From Rugamonas aquatica (lineage in GTDB: Bacteria; Pseudomonadota; Gammaproteobacteria; Burkholderiales; Burkholderiaceae_D): 64,000 nt of DNA. The notes beneath the pieces were generated by a model. That model was given only the letters and a program-made list of their open reading frames with translations, made no database searches and had not been told where the DNA came from. Shown one piece after another: positions 25,099 through 34,266 of the stretch. The DNA lies in contig NZ_WHUG01000017.1 in assembly GCF_009380215.1 (NCBI RefSeq), positions 62,001-126,000 of the forward strand. Reading direction: 5' to 3'. Made by a program: the position numbers and the translations under genes. Position 1 is the first letter of the stretch. Each line of letters starts with the position of its first letter.

Positions 25099-26583
25099 TT
25101 AAAACCGCGTGAACTTGTTCTCGTCCGGCGCGCCGTCGGCCACCAGGTCGAGTTTGCGCGCCGGGCGGGCGTTGCGGGGCGCGCCCGGCTTCAGCACCGC
25201 CGCGCGCCGCAATGACGACACGCGCGGCGCATCGTCCACCGCATACTGCTTGAACACCGCCATCAGCTGGCCGAGCTGCTCGGCCTGGGCGCTCATCTCT
25301 TCCGACGTGGCCGCCAGTTCCTCCGAGCTGGCCGCGTTGACCTGCGTGGTCTGGCTCAGCTGAATCACCGCGCTGTTAATCTGCCGCACGCCGGAACTCT
25401 GCTCTTCCGACGCCGCTGAAATTTCCTGCACCAGGTCCGACGTCTTGCGGATGTTGGGCACCAGCGCATCGAACATCTGGCCGGCCTGCTCGGCCAGCTC
25501 CACGCTGTCCGACGCCACCTTGCTGATTTCCTGCGCCGCCACCTGGCTGCGCTCGGCCAGCTTGCGCACCTCGGCCGCCACCACCGCGAAACCCTTGCCG
25601 TGTTCATGCGCGCGCGCCGCCTCGATGGCCGCGTTCAGCGCCAGCAGATTGGTCTGGTAGGCGATGTCGTCGATGATGCCGATCTTGCTGGCGATCTGCT
25701 TCATCGCCGCCGCCGTGGCCTTGACCACTTCGCCGCCGCGCGCGGCGTCGACCGCCGCCTGCGTGGCGATGCCGTCGGTGACCTTGGCGTTCTCGGTGTT
25801 CTGCGCGATCGACGCCGTCATCTGCTCGATGGACGCGCTGGTTTCCTCCACGCCCGCCGCCTGCTCGCTGGCCGCCTGCGACAGCGACTGCGCCGTCGAA
25901 CTGACTTCCTCCGACGCGCCGGCCAGGCTGGAAACGACCAGCTGCACTTCGCGCACGATGCCCGACAGGCTGCGCGCCAGCCACACCGCCAGCACGCAAC
26001 CGAGCACCGCGATCAGCACATCCATCGCCAGGATCAGGCGCTTGGCGGAATCGGTCACTTCCGTCATGGCGGCCGATTCGCCCTGGGTTTCGCTGTCGTT
26101 GACCTTGAGGAGTTTGCGGAAGGCGGTCGAGATGGCCTCGTCGGCGCCCTTGATAGCCTTGTCCATCTCCACCGCCGTCATGCCCTTCTCCTGCATCGCT
26201 TCCAGCTTGCTCATGCTGTCGCCGTAAGCCTTGGTGCCGGCCAGCACCTCGTTCATCAGCGACTGCTCATCGGCGGTGAGGCCGCCGCCGCCCTTGTAGT
26301 TGGCGATCTCCTTGTCGATGGCCGCCAGGTCGGCGCGGAACTGCACATTGTTGTCGCCGCCGCGCAGGATGTAGTTCTTGAAATGGCGCACCGCGTGGCC
26401 GTGGGCGGTGACGCCCTCCAGCACGGCGTTCTTGCGCGCCAGCGTGATGCTCTCGAACTCGGTCCAGTGTTCGTGAAGCGAGCTGAGCTTAGCGAAGGCG
26501 ATCACACCCAGCAGCACCACCAGCACTACGATGGCGCCAAATCCGGCATGCAGCCGGGTCTCCATTTTCATCTGCTTGAACAT
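25099..26583 (-). CDS. Methyl-accepting chemotaxis protein lacking a clear HAMP domain
   Basis: A 494-residue receptor. First membrane helix at residues 12-32 (GAIVVLVVLLGVIAFAKL), periplasmic four-helix-bundle type sensor, second helix LILAMDVLIAVLGCVLAVWLA. The signalling tip is IDDIAYQTNLLALNAAIEAA. Between helix 2 and the signalling coil the HAMP region appears shortened (SLSGIVREVQLVVSSLAGAS) compared with the neighbouring receptors. The C-terminus ends PDENKFTRF. Start chosen at 26583 (MFKQMKMETRL) because GGAGA lies about 9 nt upstream; the frame is open further but shows no coding character. Last gene of the chemotaxis operon. Confidence 0.87.
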   Translation of the reverse strand: MFKQMKMETRLHAGFGAIVVLVVLLGVIAFAKLSSLHEHWTEFESITLARKNAVLEGVTAHGHAVRHFKNYILRGGDNNVQFRADLAAIDKEIANYKGGGGLTADEQSLMNEVLAGTKAYGDSMSKLEAMQEKGMTAVEMDKAIKGADEAISTAFRKLLKVNDSETQGESAAMTEVTDSAKRLILAMDVLIAVLGCVLAVWLARSLSGIVREVQLVVSSLAGASEEVSSTAQSLSQAASEQAAGVEETSASIEQMTASIAQNTENAKVTDGIATQAAVDAARGGEVVKATAAAMKQIASKIGIIDDIAYQTNLLALNAAIEAARAHEHGKGFAVVAAEVRKLAERSQVAAQEISKVASDSVELAEQAGQMFDALVPNIRKTSDLVQEISAASEEQSSGVRQINSAVIQLSQTTQVNAASSEELAATSEEMSAQAEQLGQLMAVFKQYAVDDAPRVSSLRRAAVLKPGAPRNARPARKLDLVADGAPDENKFTRF

Positions 26584-26672
26584 GAGAGATTTCTCCATTC
26601 GACGGGGAGGTCCACGATGCATTGTGAACCAATCCGCCGCTGCAAATCTCACCAATACTCACCTGTGGCGAA

Positions 26673-28244
26673 CTACCCACGACGCCGGTGTCCGGCCCCG
26701 GCCAGCTTGAAGAAAGCCATGGTCTGCTGCAACTGCTCAGCCTGGCCGCTCATCTCTTCGGCGGTGGCGGCCAGCTCCTCGGAACTGGAGGCGTTCTGCT
26801 GCGTGGTCTGGCTCAGCTGCGTGACCGCCGCGTTGATCTGGCCGACGCCGGCCGACTGCTCTTCCGACGCCGCCGTGATCTCCTGCACCAGGTTGGAGGT
26901 GCGGCGGATATTCGGCACCATCTCGTCCAGCAGGCGGCCGGCCTTCTCCGCCAGCTCGACGCTGCTCGACGCCACCTGTTCGATTTCCTGCGCCGCCACC
27001 TGGCTGCGTTCGGCCAGCTTGCGCACCTCGGCCGCCACCACCGCGAAGCCCTTGCCATGCTCGCCCGCGCGCGCCGCCTCGATGGCCGCGTTCAGCGCCA
27101 GCAGATTGGTCTGGTAGGCGATGTCGTCGATGATGCTGATCTTCTTGGCGATCTGCTGCATCGCCGCCACCGTCGACTTGACCGCCTCGCCGCCCTCGGA
27201 CGCTTCCACCGCCGCCTTGCTGGCGATGCCGTCGGTGACTTTGGCGTTTTCCGTGTTCTGCGAAATCGACGCCGTCATCTGTTCCACCGAGGCGCTGGTC
27301 TGCTCGGTGCCGGCGGCCTGCTCGCTGGCGGCCTGCGACAGCGACTGCGCCGTCGCGCTCACTTCCTCGGAAGCGCTGGCCAGCGCCTCGGCGCCGTTGT
27401 TCACTTCCTGCACCACCTGCGACAGCTTTTCGATCATGCCCCGCATCGCCGCCAGCAGGCTGGTGGTGTCGCCCGGCTTGATGGCGACATCGGCGCTGAG
27501 GTCGCCGTCCGCCACCTGGCGCACGATCTCCGCCGCATAGCCCGGATCGCCGCCCAGCTGGCGCAGGATGCCGCTCAGGATCAGCAGGCCCAGCGACACC
27601 AGCAAGGCCAGCGCCACGCCGGAGGCCACGTACATGCTGGTCAGCGCGCTGGCCGATGCGGCATCGGCCTCGATCACCGCGTCCTCGCCGTACTTGACGT
27701 TCATCGCCACCAGTTTGTCCAGGCTGCTCTCCACATCATGGAAGGCCGGACGATTCGCGGTCAGCTTGCCGTGCAGCGCGATAAACAAGTCCTTGCGCTT
27801 GGCAGGATCGGTGGACTGGATCTGCTTCAGGATGTCGCCGAACTCGGCATCCTTCTGCTTCCACGTATCCCACTGCTTGACGAAGGTTTTCCACACCGCC
27901 GCCTCTTCGCTGCTCTGCGGCAGAGGATCGTAGATCTTCCAGGCCTTGTCGATCTCGCCGAAGATCTCCGCGCGACGCTTGACCTGCTGGGCGATTTCCG
28001 CCGTGTCCTCGGGGTACATGGAAACGGCATCGGCGCCACGGTTGGAGGACCGGATCGCGGTCTTGCCTTCATTGATGGCCATCAGCGCCTGCACCGATGG
28101 CATCCGGTTCTTGCCGATTTCGGCCAGCATCGCACTCTCTTTTTTCAGCCCCTGGAAGGCGATCACCATCACCAGCAGCAGCGCCAGAACGGCGACAGCG
28201 ATCAGCGTCAGGATCTTGGTCCTGACTGTTATCGTGGCAAGCAT
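26673..28244 (-). CDS. Methyl-accepting chemotaxis protein
   Basis: A 523-residue receptor: helix 1 ILTLIAVAVLALLLVMVIAF, periplasmic four-helix-bundle sensor (GKNRMPSVQALMAINEGKTA), helix 2 GVALALLVSLGLLILSGI, HAMP with LGGDPGYAAEIVRQVADGDL, and cytoplasmic signalling domain with IDDIAYQTNLLALNAAIEAA. It ends in FFKLAGAGHRRRG without the aromatic C-terminal tail seen in its paralogue. Start at 28244 is set by GGGAG 7 nt upstream. Its signalling-domain DNA is identical over 365 nt to the receptor at 28812, while the sensory domain differs, so the two should hear different ligands but signal through the same array. Confidence 0.9.
   Translation of the reverse strand: MLATITVRTKILTLIAVAVLALLLVMVIAFQGLKKESAMLAEIGKNRMPSVQALMAINEGKTAIRSSNRGADAVSMYPEDTAEIAQQVKRRAEIFGEIDKAWKIYDPLPQSSEEAAVWKTFVKQWDTWKQKDAEFGDILKQIQSTDPAKRKDLFIALHGKLTANRPAFHDVESSLDKLVAMNVKYGEDAVIEADAASASALTSMYVASGVALALLVSLGLLILSGILRQLGGDPGYAAEIVRQVADGDLSADVAIKPGDTTSLLAAMRGMIEKLSQVVQEVNNGAEALASASEEVSATAQSLSQAASEQAAGTEQTSASVEQMTASISQNTENAKVTDGIASKAAVEASEGGEAVKSTVAAMQQIAKKISIIDDIAYQTNLLALNAAIEAARAGEHGKGFAVVAAEVRKLAERSQVAAQEIEQVASSSVELAEKAGRLLDEMVPNIRRTSNLVQEITAASEEQSAGVGQINAAVTQLSQTTQQNASSSEELAATAEEMSGQAEQLQQTMAFFKLAGAGHRRRG
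26827..27191. repeat. 365-nt block identical to 29092-29456
   Basis: Direct repeat inside the signalling domain of two receptors. Reading base by base I find no difference to 29092-29456 (offset 2265); mismatches begin at 26826 and 27192. Flanking parts of the genes are clearly diverged. Confidence 0.85.
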
Positions 28245-28263
28245 GTAAGACTCCCGGTAAGTG

Positions 28264-28800
28264 TTACGAATGTTGCGGCAATGCGCCGCCTGCCGCCAGC
28301 GCGGCGATCTCGCTGGCCGATACCACGTGTTGCACATTCAGCAGCAGCACGAAGCGCCCCTGCACCTTGCCTATCCCCTGCAGCATTTCGGCGCGCACCT
28401 GGGCGCCGAAGCTGGGGGCCGGTTCGATATCGGCCGGCGGAATGTCCAGCACCGCGTTGACCGCGTCGACCAGGATGCCGATCACGAACGGGCCGTCGTC
28501 GCTGTCGACTTCGACCACGATGATGCAGGTGCGCTTGCCGATCGGCGAGGGCTCGCGCTCCAGCCTGCGCGCCAGGTCCAGCACCGGCACCGCCGTGCCG
28601 CGCAGGTTGATGACGCCGCTGATACAGGGTGGCATCTGCGGCACCGGCGTCACCCCGGCGTACTCCAGGATTTCGCGCACGGCCAGGATGCCGATGGCGA
28701 ACATGTCCTGTCCCAGCATGAAGCTGAGGAACTGCGACGGGGTCGCACCGGCCAGCTGCTTCGGGTCGGACTTCGGGTCGGATCGGATCATGGTGTTCAT
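28264..28800 (-). CDS. cheW: CheW-type adaptor (second copy)
   Basis: A 178-residue CheW adaptor that couples receptors to CheA. Single CheW domain starting SQFLSFMLGQDMFAIGILAV, with GVINLRGTAVPVLDLARRL and the C-terminal VLLLNVQHV. A short N-terminal extension (about 20 residues) is rich in polar residues. It lies between two receptor genes, 19 nt from one and 11 nt from the other. The other cheW is at 34267. The two adaptors differ in sequence, so they may favour different receptors. Confidence 0.93.
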   Translation of the reverse strand: MNTMIRSDPKSDPKQLAGATPSQFLSFMLGQDMFAIGILAVREILEYAGVTPVPQMPPCISGVINLRGTAVPVLDLARRLEREPSPIGKRTCIIVVEVDSDDGPFVIGILVDAVNAVLDIPPADIEPAPSFGAQVRAEMLQGIGKVQGRFVLLLNVQHVVSASEIAALAAGGALPQHS

Positions 28801-28811
28801 CGCCGCCTCGC

Positions 28812-30509
28812 TCAGAATTTAACGAAATGCGATTCGTCAGGCTCGCTCATTTCCGTCATGCGGCGGTTGCCGCCCACGCCGGCCGCCATGCGCCCGCCCG
28901 CGCGCGCCATCGGCTTGCCGGGCTTGCGCGCCACCGTCGTCGTGCGGATGGGCCGCGACACGCCGGCCAGCTTGAAGAAGGACATGGTCTGCTGCAGCTG
29001 CTCGGCCTGGCCGCTCATCTCTTCGGCGGTGGCGGCCAGCTCCTCGGAACTGGAGGCGTTCTGCTGCGTGGTCTGGCTCAGCTGTGTGACGGCCGCGTTG
29101 ATCTGGCCGACGCCGGCCGACTGCTCTTCCGACGCCGCCGTGATCTCCTGCACCAGGTTGGAGGTGCGGCGGATATTCGGCACCATCTCGTCCAGCAGGC
29201 GGCCGGCCTTCTCCGCCAGCTCGACGCTGCTCGACGCCACCTGTTCGATTTCCTGCGCCGCCACCTGGCTGCGTTCGGCCAGCTTGCGCACCTCGGCCGC
29301 CACCACCGCGAAGCCCTTGCCATGCTCGCCCGCGCGCGCCGCCTCGATGGCCGCGTTCAGCGCCAGCAGATTGGTCTGGTAGGCGATGTCGTCGATGATG
29401 CTGATCTTCTTGGCGATCTGCTGCATCGCCGCCACCGTCGACTTGACCGCCTCGCCACCCTCGGCCGCCTCCAGCGAGGCCTTGCTGGCGATGCCGTCGG
29501 TGACTTTGGCGTTTTCCGTGTTCTGCGAAATCGACGCCGTCATCTGCTCCACGGAAGCGCTGGTCTCTTCGGTGCCGGCGGCCTGCTCGCTGGCGGCCTG
29601 CGACAGTGACTGCGCCGTCGCGCTCACTTCCTCGGAGGCGCTGGCCAGCGCTTCGGCGCCGTTGTTCACTTCCTGCACCACATGCGACAGTTTTTCTATC
29701 ATGCCCTTCATCGCCGCCAGCAGGCTGGTGGTGTCGCCGTTCTTCAGCGCGACGTCGGCGCTCAGATCGCCGTCCGCCACCTGGCGCACGATCTCGGCCG
29801 CATACGACGGATCGCCGCCCAGCTGCTTCATGATGCCGTTCAGGATCACCAGTCCGATCGCCACCAGCAGCGCCAGCGCCACGCCGGACGCCGTGTACAT
29901 CAGGCTGAGCGCGTGGGCGGAGGACTCGTCGGCATTCTTGACGTCGCCCTCGCCGTAGGCGATGTTGAGCGCCACCAGCTTGTTCAGGCTTTCCTCCGCA
30001 TCGTGGAAGGCAGGACGGTTTTCCTGCAGGGTCTTGTGCACGGTGACATAAAGCTCCTTGCGCTTGACGCTATCGGCCAGCACGATCTGGCCGGCCAGAT
30101 CGTTGATGATGGCGTCACGCGCCTTCCAGGTTTCCCACTGCTTGACGAAGGTCTTCCAGACCGTCGCCTCTTCGGTCTCCTGTGGCAGCGCGTCGTAGAT
30201 TTTCCAGGCTTTGTCGATGTCGCCCCAGATCTCTTGCTTGCGCTTGATTTCATGCGCGACGTTGCCCGCTTCCTCAGGATAGGCCGCAGTGGTGTCGATC
30301 GAGCGGCTGGCCGAGCGCAGCGCCGTCTGCCCCTCGCTGATCTGCAGCAGCGCCTGCACCGACGGCATGCGGTTCTTGCCGATCTGGTTGAGCATCGCGC
30401 CTTCCTGCTTCAATCCCAGGAAGGCGATCGTCACCACCACCACCAGCGCTAGCACCGCCACCGTCAGCAGTATGAGTATCTTGGCCCTGACCGTTAACAT
30501 AGACAACAT
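28812..30509 (-). CDS. Methyl-accepting chemotaxis protein
   Basis: A 565-residue receptor paralogous to the one at 26673. Helix 1 ILILLTVAVLALVVVVTIAF, sensor with GKNRMPSVQALLQISEGQTA, helix 2 GVALALLVAIGLVILNGI, HAMP LGGDPSYAAEIVRQVADGDL and the same signalling domain. Unlike the paralogue it has a roughly 40-residue basic linker and a C-terminal SEPDESHFVKF, a possible tether for CheR/CheB. GGGGGA precedes the ATG at 30509. The sensor domains of the two paralogues look only about half identical. Confidence 0.9.
   Translation of the reverse strand: MLSMLTVRAKILILLTVAVLALVVVVTIAFLGLKQEGAMLNQIGKNRMPSVQALLQISEGQTALRSASRSIDTTAAYPEEAGNVAHEIKRKQEIWGDIDKAWKIYDALPQETEEATVWKTFVKQWETWKARDAIINDLAGQIVLADSVKRKELYVTVHKTLQENRPAFHDAEESLNKLVALNIAYGEGDVKNADESSAHALSLMYTASGVALALLVAIGLVILNGIMKQLGGDPSYAAEIVRQVADGDLSADVALKNGDTTSLLAAMKGMIEKLSHVVQEVNNGAEALASASEEVSATAQSLSQAASEQAAGTEETSASVEQMTASISQNTENAKVTDGIASKASLEAAEGGEAVKSTVAAMQQIAKKISIIDDIAYQTNLLALNAAIEAARAGEHGKGFAVVAAEVRKLAERSQVAAQEIEQVASSSVELAEKAGRLLDEMVPNIRRTSNLVQEITAASEEQSAGVGQINAAVTQLSQTTQQNASSSEELAATAEEMSGQAEQLQQTMSFFKLAGVSRPIRTTTVARKPGKPMARAGGRMAAGVGGNRRMTEMSEPDESHFVKF
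29092..29456. repeat. 365-nt block identical to 26827-27191
   Basis: Second copy of the direct repeat in the receptor signalling domain. The paralogous genes differ outside it, which points to gene conversion rather than simple recent duplication. Confidence 0.85.
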
Positions 30510-30551
30510 GATGATTCCCCCAGAGATGCTACTGATCGGATATTTTTTTAA

Positions 30552-31832
30552 CTACGCTTGTTCCGCCAGCGCGCGCAGCCTGCGCCGGTCCTGCCTGATC
30601 CACCCCACCAACTCTTCCGCCGGCATCGGCTTGGCCAGCAGATAGCCCTGCGCCAGGTCGCAGCCCAGCTCGCGCAGCAACTGCCAGTCCTCCAGCGTCT
30701 CCACGCCTTCGGCCACGGTCGCCACGCCCAGGCTTTGCCCCAGGTCCAAAGCGCTTTTCAGCACCACATGCCGGTTCGGCCACTGCGACGCGCCGTTGAC
30801 GAAGGCGCGGTCTATCTTCAACTCGGTGAACGGGCAGCGGGCGAACTGCTGCATCGACGAATAGCCGATGCCGAAATCGTCCATCGCCAGGCCGAAGCCC
30901 ATCAGCCGCAGCCGCCCCATATTGGTCAGCGCGTGCGACAGCTGGCGCATCACGCTGGTCTCGGTCACTTCCCATACCAGCGACGACGGCGCCACGCCGG
31001 AAGCCATCACCAGCGCGGTCAGGCGGTCGATGAAGGCGCGTTCGGCCAGGTTGTCGGCCGACAGGTTGACCGACACCGTCAGCGTCGGCAGGCCGGACTG
31101 GCTCCATTCCTGCAAGCGCTCCAGCACCTGGCGCACCATGCTCAGCGTGAACTCCTCCATCAGCGGCGTGCCCTCCATCGCGTCGATGAAGTGCAGCGGC
31201 GACAGCAAACCGCGCGTCGGATGGCGCCAGCGCGCCAGCGCTTCCAGGCCTTTCAGCTGGCCGCTGCGGATCGCCACCTTGGGCTGGAAATGGGGAATGA
31301 ACTCTTGCCGCGCCACCGCCTGCGCCAGTTCGTCCGGGCCCGGCATGTCCGGCGGCGCGCAGCTGTGCCTGACGACCGCCTTGCGGCCTGCGCGCGCCAG
31401 CAGCTGCGCCAGCGCATCGAGCTGCACCGGCTTGAGCAAGGTGCCCAGCAGGTCCATGCAGGCATCGTCGAAATCCATGCTCTCGATGATCTCCAGCAGG
31501 CGCGGATCGCGCGCGCTGACCACGATCAGGTTCTGCGCCAGCCGCCGTTCGCGCAGCTGGCAGGTCAGCTCGATGCCGTCCATGCCCGGCATCTCCAGGT
31601 CGGTCAGCACCAGGAAGATCGCGTCGCCGCCCAGCCGCTCCAGCACCTGCAAGGCTTCGTTGCCGTCAGCCGCCTCCAGCACCTCGCCGAAGGCCAGCTC
31701 GCGCAGCAGGCCGGCCAGGTAGCCGCGCTGCACCACGCTGTCCTCCACCACCAGCACGCGCTGACCGGCCCAGCTGCGGGCAGGCGCCGGCGCAGATTCG
31801 GTGGCGGCAGCGGTGAGCGTGTCGGTGGCCAT
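30552..31832 (-). CDS. Response regulator with EAL c-di-GMP phosphodiesterase domain
   Basis: A 426-residue two-domain protein. An N-terminal receiver (about 24-140) has the acidic pair Glu30-Asp31, phospho-acceptor Asp78 in LTDLEMPGMDG and Lys in LLKPV. The C-terminal EAL domain (about 165-415) has EALARWRHP, the Asn in SVNLSADN, VTETSVM, MDDFGIGYSS, LKIDR and EGVETLEDW, i.e. every metal and catalytic residue of an active phosphodiesterase. It is placed between cheB (11 nt) and the receptor genes, so CheA could phosphorylate it and link chemosensing to c-di-GMP breakdown (inference). Confidence 0.92.
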   Translation of the reverse strand: MATDTLTAAATESAPAPARSWAGQRVLVVEDSVVQRGYLAGLLRELAFGEVLEAADGNEALQVLERLGGDAIFLVLTDLEMPGMDGIELTCQLRERRLAQNLIVVSARDPRLLEIIESMDFDDACMDLLGTLLKPVQLDALAQLLARAGRKAVVRHSCAPPDMPGPDELAQAVARQEFIPHFQPKVAIRSGQLKGLEALARWRHPTRGLLSPLHFIDAMEGTPLMEEFTLSMVRQVLERLQEWSQSGLPTLTVSVNLSADNLAERAFIDRLTALVMASGVAPSSLVWEVTETSVMRQLSHALTNMGRLRLMGFGLAMDDFGIGYSSMQQFARCPFTELKIDRAFVNGASQWPNRHVVLKSALDLGQSLGVATVAEGVETLEDWQLLRELGCDLAQGYLLAKPMPAEELVGWIRQDRRRLRALAEQA

Positions 31833-31843
31833 GATCGCGGCGG

Positions 31844-32917
31844 TCAGTAGGACAGCTGCTGCAGGATTTCGCGGTAGATCGCGTTCAGCGGCACCGAGCG
31901 CTCCACGCCGCCGCGCTTGACCGCTTCCTTGGGCATGCCGTACACCACGCAGCTGGCCTCGTCCTGCGCCACGGTGCGGGCGCCGGCCTTGTGCATCTCC
32001 AGCATGCCGGCGGCGCCGTCGTCGCCCATGCCGGTCATGATGACGCCCAGCGCGTTGGCGCCGGCCGCGCGCGCGGCGGAACGGAACAGCACATCGACCG
32101 ACGGCCGGTGGCGGTTGACCAGCGGGCCGTCCACCACCTCGACGAAGTACTGCGCGCCGGTGCGGCGCAGCAGCATGTGCTTGCCGCCGGGCGCGATCAG
32201 CACCACGCCTTGCAGCACGCGGTCGTTATTGGCCGCCTCCTTGACGCGCACCTCGCACACGCTGTCCAGGCGGGCGGCAAAGGCGGCGGTGAATTTTTCC
32301 GGCATGTGCTGCACCACCACGATGCCGGGCGATACCCTCGGCAGCGCCGTCAGCACCTCTTCCAGCGCCTGGGTGCCGCCGGTCGAGGTGCCGATCGCCA
32401 CCACGCGCTCGGTGGTGGCGGTCATCGGCCGCAGGTCGGTCGGCGGCAGTACCGCGTCCGCATTGAGCTTGGCCGTCACTGGCGGCGGCGGCGGTCGGTT
32501 GTTCAGTTTGCCGACGCGGGCGCCGGCCGCAGCCCGCACCGCCGACACCAGCTCGTCGGCGGAATCGTGCAGGAACTGCTTGAGGTCCAGGCGCGGCTTG
32601 GTGATGATGGCCACCGCGCCGGCGGCGAGCGCCTCCATCGAGGTCTGCGCGCCCTTCTCGGTCAGCGTCGAGCAGATCACCACCGGCGTCGGATGCTCGC
32701 TCATGATCTTGCGCAGGAAGGTGATGCCGTCCATCTTGGGCATCTCGACATCGAGCACGATCACGTCCGGCCACTGCACCTTCATGCGCTCCATCGCCAG
32801 CAGCGGGTTGGCCACCGCGTGGCTGACGACGATGCCCGGCGCCGCATTCAGCAAGCTGCTCAGCACCTGGCGCACTACGGCCGAATCATCGACGATCATG
32901 ACGTTTATTCCACTCAT
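31844..32917 (-). CDS. cheB: Chemotaxis methylesterase/deamidase CheB
   Basis: A 357-residue CheB that removes methyl groups from receptors when phosphorylated. Receiver domain with MIVDDS, Asp56 in VLDVEMPKMDG; linker about residues 125-165; methylesterase domain with Ser in GTSTGGTQAL, His in VQHMPEKFT and Asp in GMGDDGAAGM. Full length. Starts 2 nt after the CheD stop (32920). Confidence 0.96.
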   Translation of the reverse strand: MSGINVMIVDDSAVVRQVLSSLLNAAPGIVVSHAVANPLLAMERMKVQWPDVIVLDVEMPKMDGITFLRKIMSEHPTPVVICSTLTEKGAQTSMEALAAGAVAIITKPRLDLKQFLHDSADELVSAVRAAAGARVGKLNNRPPPPPVTAKLNADAVLPPTDLRPMTATTERVVAIGTSTGGTQALEEVLTALPRVSPGIVVVQHMPEKFTAAFAARLDSVCEVRVKEAANNDRVLQGVVLIAPGGKHMLLRRTGAQYFVEVVDGPLVNRHRPSVDVLFRSAARAAGANALGVIMTGMGDDGAAGMLEMHKAGARTVAQDEASCVVYGMPKEAVKRGGVERSVPLNAIYREILQQLSY

Positions 32918-32919
32918 GC

Positions 32920-33450
32920 CTATTCCTTGTTCTGTGCGGCGAGGCCACCGACCGCCGTATCGGGCGGCACCTGGCGGCTCAGCACTTCGCCGCTGCGGAT
33001 GGTGAAGATCAGTTGACGGTGGCCTTCGCCGAACAGGCTCTCGGACACCACGTGTATGCCGTGCTGCTGCAGCGTGCTGCGCGCGTAGTCGCCATTCTGC
33101 ATGCCGATGTCGCGCACCTTGGCGTTACGCGGAAACATGGCGGCGCCGCCGAAGATCTTGCCCTGGCACTGGATCAGCGGCACGCCGTGGTGGGCCAGTC
33201 CCTCCAGCAGCAGGTTCATGGCGTCGGCGCCGTAGATGCCGGGCTTGTCGTGGGCCTTGCGGCGGCCCTGCCCCGGCAACAGGAAGTGCGACATGGCGCC
33301 GATGCGCATGGCCGGATGCCACAGCGTGACCGACACGCAAGACCCCAGCAGCGTGCGCACGCGATACCGCTCGTCGCCGACGAAGTAATCGCCGGGCATC
33401 AGGAAGATATCGATGAGTTTTGCGTCTGGCATGGTCAGGGTGACGATCAT
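32920..33450 (-). CDS. cheD: Receptor glutamine deamidase CheD
   Basis: A 176-residue CheD that deamidates receptor glutamines. Catalytic Cys in LLGSCVSVTLW and His in AMSHFLLPG are present, with GGAAMF and the NGDYARSTL region. The N-terminus carries a few extra residues before the MPGDYFVG start. ATGA overlap with cheR shows translational coupling. CheD in place of CheZ is typical of non-enteric chemotaxis systems. Confidence 0.95.
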   Translation of the reverse strand: MIVTLTMPDAKLIDIFLMPGDYFVGDERYRVRTLLGSCVSVTLWHPAMRIGAMSHFLLPGQGRRKAHDKPGIYGADAMNLLLEGLAHHGVPLIQCQGKIFGGAAMFPRNAKVRDIGMQNGDYARSTLQQHGIHVVSESLFGEGHRQLIFTIRSGEVLSRQVPPDTAVGGLAAQNKE

Positions 33451-34253
33451 GGTTTGCGGTAGATCGAGGGCGCCACCGCGGTCACGGTGTCGTTGATATC
33501 GTTCAGCGTTTCCGAATGCCCGATCAGGAAGTAGCCGCCCGGCCGCAGCTGCGCCAGCAGCCGCGCCACCACCTGGCGCTTGGTCTCCAGGTTAAAGTAG
33601 ATCATCACATTGCGCAGGAAGATCACATCGAAGCTGCCCAGCTTGGGCAAGGGTTCGTTCAGGTTCAGGTGGCGGAACTGCACGCGCTGGCGCAAGGCCC
33701 GTTCGATCAGCATGGTGCCGGCCTCGCTGCCCTGGCCCTTGAGGCAGAAGCGCTTCAGGTAAGCCTGCGGCATCTGGTTGGCGCGCTCCATCGGATAGTG
33801 GCCGCAGCGGGCGCGCTCCAGCACGCGGGTGCTGATGTCGGTGCCCAGCACTTCCCACGCGGCGTCGCCCAGCACGTCGGCCATCACCATGGCGATGCTG
33901 TAGGTTTCCTCGCCGCTGGAGCTGGCCGCGCTCCACACGCGCATGGTCTGGCGGCGCTCGCGCGCTTCGGTGGCCAGGTCGCGCAGCAGCGCGAAGTGCT
34001 TGGGCTCGCGGAAGAAATAGGTTTCGTTGGTGGTCAGCAGATCGACCGCCACTTGCAGCTCGGCCGGCTGGGCGCGGCTTTCCAGCAGGCGCAGATAGTC
34101 GCCGTAACTCTCCAGCTGGTAGTGCGCCAGCCGCTTGGCCAGCCGCCCGCTGACCAGCGCCTGCTTGCCGTTGGCCATGAAGATCCCCGCCGCCTCGTAT
34201 ATGAAGCGCTGGAATTGCGTGAACTCGCGCTCGGTGATGGTGACTACGGGCAT
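33447..34253 (-). CDS. cheR: Chemotaxis methyltransferase CheR
   Basis: A 268-residue CheR that methylates receptor glutamates with SAM. N-terminal helical domain (FTQFQRFIYEAAGIF), then the SAM site VWSAASSSGEETYSIAM and the characteristic FLRNVMIYFN. The usual Cys in the SAM loop (AGCSTGEE) is replaced by Ser here, a tolerated change. Start at 34253 (MPVVTITEREF); the frame is open to 34331 but those codons overlap cheW and look non-coding. Overlaps cheD by four bases. Confidence 0.94.
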   Translation of the reverse strand: MPVVTITEREFTQFQRFIYEAAGIFMANGKQALVSGRLAKRLAHYQLESYGDYLRLLESRAQPAELQVAVDLLTTNETYFFREPKHFALLRDLATEARERRQTMRVWSAASSSGEETYSIAMVMADVLGDAAWEVLGTDISTRVLERARCGHYPMERANQMPQAYLKRFCLKGQGSEAGTMLIERALRQRVQFRHLNLNEPLPKLGSFDVIFLRNVMIYFNLETKRQVVARLLAQLRPGGYFLIGHSETLNDINDTVTAVAPSIYRKP

Positions 34254-34266
34254 GGCGGCCGCCGTT

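Noticed and set aside
26673..30509. Insertion-sequence-driven duplication of the receptors
   Set aside because: No transposase, terminal repeats or target duplication seen around either copy.
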